A stretch of 64,000 bases of DNA, taken from the NCBI RefSeq assembly GCF_037392515.1, contig NC_090290.1:34059753-34123752 (forward strand), written 5' to 3'. This DNA comes from Haliotis asinina. Its lineage: Eukaryota > Mollusca > Gastropoda > Lepetellida > Haliotidae. This document shows, one piece after another, positions 58,943 to 64,000 of this stretch. Position 1 is the stretch's first letter. Each line of letters starts with the position of its first letter. Made by a program: the position numbers and the translations under genes. A model generated the notes under the pieces. That model was given only the letters and a program-made list of their open reading frames with translations. It was not told the DNA's origin and did no database searches.

Positions 58943-59065
58943 AACAAATTTAGAGTTATCTTATCCGTAAAGCACTGGTAATTTTCGTGCATCACGCATG
59001 ATGCAATGTTATTCGAGATAACTACCACGAAGTACCGAATGACTTGCTATTGGCAGTGGGGTGTA
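58110..59065 (+). repeat. Local tandem duplication (about 450-500 bp units)
   Basis: Unit 1 (about 58110-58560) and unit 2 (about 58561-59065) share 'GAACTCTTTGAAGCATG', 'ATACACTTCAG(T/C)CAACCTGTG', 'TGTGAATCAAA', 'TACTGTCTTAGTA', 'TTTTCGTAGC' and 'CCATTGGCAG'. Unit 2 contains a (CA)39 microsatellite where unit 1 has only 'CAGACGACACAAGAAAAACAG'. No coding capacity recognised. Confidence 0.8.
58861..58938 (+). repeat. (CA)39 microsatellite
   Basis: Uninterrupted CA dinucleotide run followed by (CAAA)2-3. The 64-codon Val-Cys frame on the minus strand is an artefact. Confidence 0.99.
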
Positions 59066-59084
59066 TTGCAATACACCTCGGTTG

Positions 59085-59240
59085 TACACGGGGTGTATTG
59101 AAATTAATAGAAGAACGCTCAGCCAAACACACAATAACATTTATGTGTGAGGTAAGATAAATTGCAATGTATCTGTCTTGTAAGTCAGGCGCATTGAAAA
59201 TAATAGAAGAGGCAGCTAAGCCAGTCAGAAAATGACATTT
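59085..59240 (+). repeat. Short tandem duplication (about 100 bp units)
   Basis: Two diverged copies: 'ATTGAAATTAATAGAAGAAC'...'TAACATTTATGTGTGA' (59097-59150) and 'ATTGAAAATAATAGAAGAGG'...'TGACATTTATGTTATGTGA' (59193-59251). Confidence 0.7.
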
Positions 59241-59250
59241 ATGTTATGTG

Positions 59251-59331
59251 ATACATACATACATACATACATGCATGCATGCATGCATGCATGCATGCAT
59301 ACATACATACATACATACATACATACATACA

Positions 59332-59374
<43 letters not shown>
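59251..59374 (+). repeat. Compound microsatellite (ATAC)n(ATGC)n(ATAC)n(GT)n
   Basis: About 20 bp of ATAC, 28 bp of ATGC, 36 bp of ATAC, then (GT)19. The tract is almost wholly alternating purine-pyrimidine. The several 60-110 codon frames on both strands across it are artefacts. Confidence 0.98.
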
Positions 59375-59375
<1 letters not shown>

Positions 59376-60257
59376 TCTTTCTGTGCAAAACATATATTGT
59401 CTAAATATATTCTGCAGCATTCTGTCACATACCTGATGTGCCCTGGCATACACTTAACAGTTAAAACCACAACAGAGTTTAACCCTGCCACATGGCAACT
59501 GTTATCAAATGTTATACGCGAGTAAGTTCGAATTGTGATTCCTTTAATGCGTTCGATGTTCAATGTTATATTTATGTTTTATAAAAGTATATAATTATAA
59601 GACCAAAATGGACTAAAGGTACAGACAATTTCATTTCCGAAATTACAGACACAGCGTTGGTGTGAGTGATCCTACAGTGAATGCCAGCATAATCACACGA
59701 AAGGACATTAAAGCTCCTGAGTTCCGCGTCTCGGGGCCCAGTGACAGACATATAGCTAGCATCCAAAGCCTTGCCAGTATCAAGGGACACCAGTGGAATC
59801 ACTGATTATTATACTAACAGCTGTGCAAGGCATCTCTCAGGGTAGAATAACCGGTAATAGCACTGGAATACGTCATAAGCACTTGAATTAAGTTTCTTCA
59901 CACAAACTGCGTAATCCTACATCTTAATACAGTGAAGAAGTGTCTCTTACAGTGTCAGTAGACGGTTACATATATTCCCTCAACGAATTCTCTACGGATT
60001 TCGCATTCCCCCCATTCGAATTCATCAATATAGGGTTATTCACGATTAATTGACCCTATTGTTCTTACACATACACCCAAAAATAAAATATCTAATATTA
60101 CTATAATGATATCTATTTTTTGAAAACAAGCATCCAAGCTATGCAAAACAAAAATTTTACTCACAAGATATTTTTGATTTTCAAGATATGCCACCTCCTT
60201 AGTCTTCTGTTCCGGAAATGAAAATTATTATATACTTCAGATTTAATCTCTTCCTAT
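59375..60257. other. Intergenic, nothing recognised
   Basis: No gene, RNA or repeat family recognised between the microsatellite and the LTR element. Confidence 0.5.
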
Positions 60258-61945
60258 TGTTACGAGTGTGTATTTTCTGTATAGTTTTGTTATGAATTAA
60301 GTAATGATTATCATTGGGTCACAACATTTAGTGTTTCGAATAATAATTATGATGGGTTACATTTCGTTTTAATAGCTGGTCAACACTTTTAGGATTCTGG
60401 TTTTCCGGAATTTATCTGCTCCTAGTTTTCTATGTGTTTACTTCCGGGAGACTTATTCGAGGGCATGCTACAGTGCTGACGATTGTCTTAAGTGCCCGAA
60501 CTTTCAGGAAATGACTGGTTGCCGTGTTGAGGGCGACACTGATTCATATTAATTGGAGGATACATCACTGCCCACGCTTCACCATCAAAATCTGTCAACA
60601 CCTTATCTACATCAGCCACTGTCAGACCGATCATTGTGTTTACAATCTGCATCTCTCTCACACCAAGACTTTGGTGAGTTAGGTATTTTGTGACCCATTG
60701 ATTTAGAATTCGTCTCGCTTAAATTGTACTTGAAATCAGTATCGTGAAATTGACTTGTGACTTTGTATACCTTGCTCTCGTTGCATAATAATGTAGAATT
60801 TGAACGTTTATGACTTGTCTTTGTTCTCTTTTGTTGGTTCACAGGGGGATTTCTTACATCGTTTGTCATGGTAAATTCTTAAACGTAACAAAATTGGGGG
60901 CTTGTCCGGGATAGAATTCATTTGACTTTTGAGACCATTTGTGAAATATATTCCGAATTTCTGCAGTTTTGCAACAAGGTAATTGTGGAACCAGCAAAAT
61001 GGTGTTTGAATTTGAGAAGTTTGTATTGTCCCCTACTCTGAGTCAGTTGAGGAAATCAGATCTATTGCAAATTTCTTCACATCTGAATCTTGATGCCAAA
61101 CCTGCTATGAGGAAATTTCAGATTTTGAAAATTCTGTTGAATCATTATACTGATGAGGGAGTTTTAGAAGATGATGTTTTGGAAATGGTGCCAGAGGAAT
61201 GTTCGGACCAATTGGAAATAAAGAAACCTGAAATTCTGTTTCAAATTCAAAAAGAAGAAAATAGAAAACAGGAAGAATTGATGAGTTTGAGATGGAGAAG
61301 GAAAGGGAAAGAGACAGAAAGGATAATTATTACAATTGAAGAAATTGCAAATTGACAAAGAAATTGCTTTGAAAAACTTGAAAACCTTCAGATTCTTCCA
61401 CTTTTGACATTGCAGGGATGCTAGACTTGTTTAATGAGAAAGAAGTAGACAAATATTTTCTACATTTTGAGAAGGTTGCAGAAAATCTGAAGTGGCCAAG
61501 GGAGTCATGGACTATGCTATTGCAAACAGTTTTGAATGGTAAAGCTCATGATGCTTATTCAGCTTTGTCAGCAAAGCTCAGATTATGATCTTATGAAGAG
61601 TACACTTTCGAAAGCTTATGAGTTAGTGCCTGAGGCTTATCGTCAGAAATTCAGAAATGCTCACAAAAGGGACAATGAGACTTTTGTAGAGTTTGCTAGA
61701 GAAAAGGAAACATTGTTTAATAGGTGGTGTGGGTCTAAGGAGGTCACAGATTTTGATGGTTTGAGCCAGTTAGTGTTGATGGAAGATTTGAAGCAGAGTG
61801 TTCATGCTGACCTTAAGACGTATTTGGATGAACAAGAGGTTGATGACTTACATGAGGCAGCAATGTTGTCAGATGATTATTGTTTGACTCACAAGAGTTC
61901 TTTTAAGTCTCCGTGTCTGATGAAAAACGTACAAGGAAAATGAAT
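60258..61945 (+). mobile_element. Broken LTR retroelement: 5' LTR, primer site and gag-like fragment
   Basis: Fossil element. The LTR (60258-60890, 633 bp) has 7-bp inverted termini TGTTACG/CGTAACA. A primer-binding site at 60895-60912 fits the 3' end of tRNA-Pro, as used by some gammaretroviruses and some Metaviridae. A gag-like region follows (about 60999-61943). Its second half, with SYELVPEAYRQKF-type sequence and charged helices, resembles the capsid/SCAN-like domain of Gypsy-type elements in invertebrates. No zinc knuckle, protease, reverse transcriptase or integrase is seen, and no 3' LTR follows in the window. The element is incomplete with a few breaks. Two solo LTRs of this family lie at 336 and 5452. 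A Ty3/Gypsy (Metaviridae) assignment is inferred. Confidence 0.82.
60895..60912 (+). other. Primer-binding site of the LTR element (tRNA-Pro type)
   Basis: TGGGGGCTTGTCCGGGAT, four bases after the LTR end, differs at one base from the tRNA-Pro primer site well known from murine leukaemia virus. This fixes the LTR boundary and the element's orientation. Confidence 0.8.
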
Positions 61946-62700
61946 GTTTCATTCCAAATGTGTTTATATAAAACATACACCACATTCAGTCAAAACAATA
62001 ACTTTATCAAGATTTTACATCTTTGAACCTTAAGAATAACACACTTTAGTTAACTTCAAAAGAAACGGCATGATCACTAATGTCAAATTTACATAGGCGT
62101 CTCCCTTATAGGGAGGTTATAATTTAACATGAAGATCTCAAATATAAACATAAACATGAAAATATACCATTAATATCAATGTATTAATTCAGAAAAAAGA
62201 CAATATTATTGTATTTCTGAAAGCTATAAAGCAACACACGCTGTACCTTGCAACACTTTAAGGAGTTTACAATAGAATGTGAACTGTCCATCAGGTGAAG
62301 AACCCTGCAAAGTAATGTCCGCTTTGTTATGTGTTTTACAAATAAAAAGTATGGGAAAACCCTAACATTTAATAATCCTATATAAACATAAATTGGTAAA
62401 TGCAATATTTGTTTGCTTAAGGAGCACTTTTAACGACATGTAGGAACATACAGTGAAGTAAATGATTCAATATTCGTAGAGTTTGAGTGAAATGAAACAT
62501 TGTCAAGAACCGTGAAAAACAAGGGTGCTGAAACACACCAACACCATGTGTGATTCAAACTCCGAAACACAACAGCTTAGTGCATTTGGGAGATTGACTT
62601 CCCATGCAGCCTGTGGCACCTGAGTTTCCTGGAAAGGAAGCTACAAAGAAGTTATGGAAGCCTCACAACTTCGGCATGCCATAGCTGAGACAGTTCAGCG
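61946..62700. other. Unassigned sequence after the gag-like fragment
   Basis: No gag, pol or LTR homology could be recognised. AT-rich, with no host gene seen. The element's right boundary is probably near 61945. Confidence 0.4.
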
Positions 62701-62705
62701 CCCAT

Positions 62706-62935
62706 GACAGACGTATGGCCATTGCATGTTTACAGAATGGTGATTCCATAAGAGGTGTTGCTCGCTGTCTTTAGGTGTCCAGCTCTGTCATTCACAGGCT
62801 GGGGGACAGGTTTCAGGCCATTGGTAGAGTACAGGACATACCTCGCACAGGAAGACCCAGAAAACATCAGGGGCAGATTACCGATATATTTTGCTCCAAG
62901 TCCCCAGGAACAGATTCACAGCTGCCAGTGCCCAG
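62706..62935 (+). mobile_element. Tc1/mariner N-terminal (DNA-binding) fragment
   Basis: Reads RRMAIACLQNGDSIRGVARC, a stop, then VSSSVIHRLGDRFQAIGRVQ and DIPRTGRPRKHQGQI: two helix-turn-helix modules joined by the GRPRK-type linker of Tc1 transposases. It carries one in-frame stop and no catalytic domain. It is distinct in sequence from the remnant at 2879. Confidence 0.8.
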
Positions 62936-63283
62936 TTGTCACAAGGGAAGTCTTTCTTCCACATGCACTTGGCTGTTGTGTTTCGGAGTTTTTATCAAAC
63001 TTGATGTTGGCGTGTTTCAGCACCCTTGAGTTTCGCTGTTTTGACAATATTTCATTTCACTCAGAATTGAATAATCATTGCTTCACTGCATGTTCCAACC
63101 TCGTTTAAAGTGTATATTAAGCACTCAAAAAGTTGCATTCACATTAGAGTGTATATGACCTCACCACGGTTAAGTTTACATGTATGTATGACAAAACCTT
63201 TCATCATATGCACAAATTTTAAGTTCCCTTCCTTCAATTATTTATTGGGGCAATTCAATTTTTGTTATATGATTGTTTACAAG

Positions 63284-63560
63284 GATGAGTGAGTGAGTGA
63301 GTGAGTTAATATTTAACGTCACATCGGCAATATTTCAGCCATATCGTGACAAGAACATTCAATAATGAAAAGGAATATATGTATATTGTAAAACCTGTCA
63401 ACGAAGGACAGTAAAACAGTCTGAATTAAAACTAGCGCCAACGTTAAAACTAATATCACTATTCGGACAATACAATATAAAAACTGGCTATAGATCACCA
63501 TCAACTGAAGGTAGATCACCATAGTAGAGGGCGTGGGGACTTACAGTACTTCTACCTGCA
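63284..63560 (+). mobile_element. SINE family 2, best plus-strand copy
   Basis: (GTGA)n GTTAATATTTAACGTCACAT, then CGGCAATATTTCAGCCATAT, CGTGACAAGAACATTC, CTGTCAACGAAGGACAGTAA, GCTATAGATCACCATCAACT, GAAGGTAGATCACCATAGTA and a terminal GGGGACTTACAGTACTTC. The 67-codon minus-strand frame at 63319-63522 lies wholly inside it. No clear target-site duplication. Confidence 0.85.
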
Positions 63561-64000
63561 TGGTCCTTTACAGGGAGAAATGCACGTTACGGAGGTTAGG
63601 TCTTTAAAAGCGACATTCACAAAACCTAGTTCTAACGCGATGTTAAAGATGTATGGTGACATTAACGCTTGCAATAAATATTGAAATTTCAAAGACTATT
63701 TCTTAAACCTTGTGAATGAAAAATGCAATTATTTCTGGTCACTGGTGATAATGAAAACGTTATGTAAGTTAGACGAGTTTGGGCGACATGAACACATGTA
63801 GTAAATCTTGAGCTTGGGTTTGGTACACTGCAGTGGAACTTTTTCTAGAAGAAATGTAATATATATATCTCCAAGATATGACATGGTTTTTAAAAACAGT
63901 TCCAACAACAGCATTGCACCACGCCTTATTGAACTATAGCAATTTACTGGTGACATCACTGTGTGTCTTCACCGTCTTCATAACACACTTTATCCATCAA
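63561..64000. other. Window end, nothing recognised
   Basis: No gene, RNA or repeat family recognised. Confidence 0.5.

Noticed and set aside
58745-59563. Val-Cys, Thr-His and Tyr-Met repeat proteins
   Set aside because: All are translations of the CA, GT, ATAC and ATGC microsatellites, open on both strands.

Overview
The window is animal (metazoan) genomic DNA: AT-rich, gene-poor and packed with short interspersed repeats. Several repeats end in (GTGA)n/(TCAC)n tails next to a motif like TTTACGCCGCACTCAGCAAT. That style of SINE is very common in vetigastropod molluscs, so an abalone-like (Haliotis) or related gastropod is my best guess. This is inference from repeat style; no species-diagnostic gene is present.

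The dominant structure is a large, old direct (tandem) segmental duplication. Unit 1 runs from about 6.65 to 24.6 kb and unit 2 from about 29.4 to 44.57 kb, on the same strand and with the same order of matching blocks. Unit 1 carries the only convincing intact host protein gene: a 353-aa class A (rhodopsin-like) G-protein-coupled receptor with its whole coding region in one exon (13640-14701). Unit 2 carries its decayed paralogue (37496-38621). The splice acceptor before the start codon and the polyadenylation signal are still recognisable in both copies. A separate block (X) lies upstream of unit 1 (1.24-1.96 kb) and its partner lies downstream of unit 2 (45.66-46.84 kb). That order suggests the window is part of an array of at least three units.

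Because the two units can be compared, several events can be dated relative to the duplication. One SINE in unit 1 has perfect target-site duplications and an empty site in unit 2. A terminal-inverted-repeat element filled with a palindromic satellite is present only in unit 1. A 37-bp tandem array exists only in unit 2, where unit 1 has one ancestral copy. Two fragments of one LINE type lie only in unit 2. One SINE is shared by both units and so predates the duplication.

Outside the duplication: 0-6.6 kb holds two solo LTRs of one LTR-retroelement family and a decayed Tc1/mariner transposon. 24.6-29.4 kb is a spacer with SINE fragments. 44.6-50 kb is mostly featureless. 50.8-52.9 kb holds nested tandem repeats whose copies look like small exons, followed by an exon-like reading frame with dibasic cleavage motifs, a speculative secreted-peptide candidate. 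53-64 kb holds a LINE fragment, SINEs, two more Tc1/mariner fragments, a local tandem duplication with microsatellites, and a broken 5' part of an LTR element (LTR, tRNA-Pro-like primer site, gag-like fragment).

All coordinates of repeats not bounded by target-site duplications are by-eye estimates. Most open frames in the window are chance or lie inside repeats.
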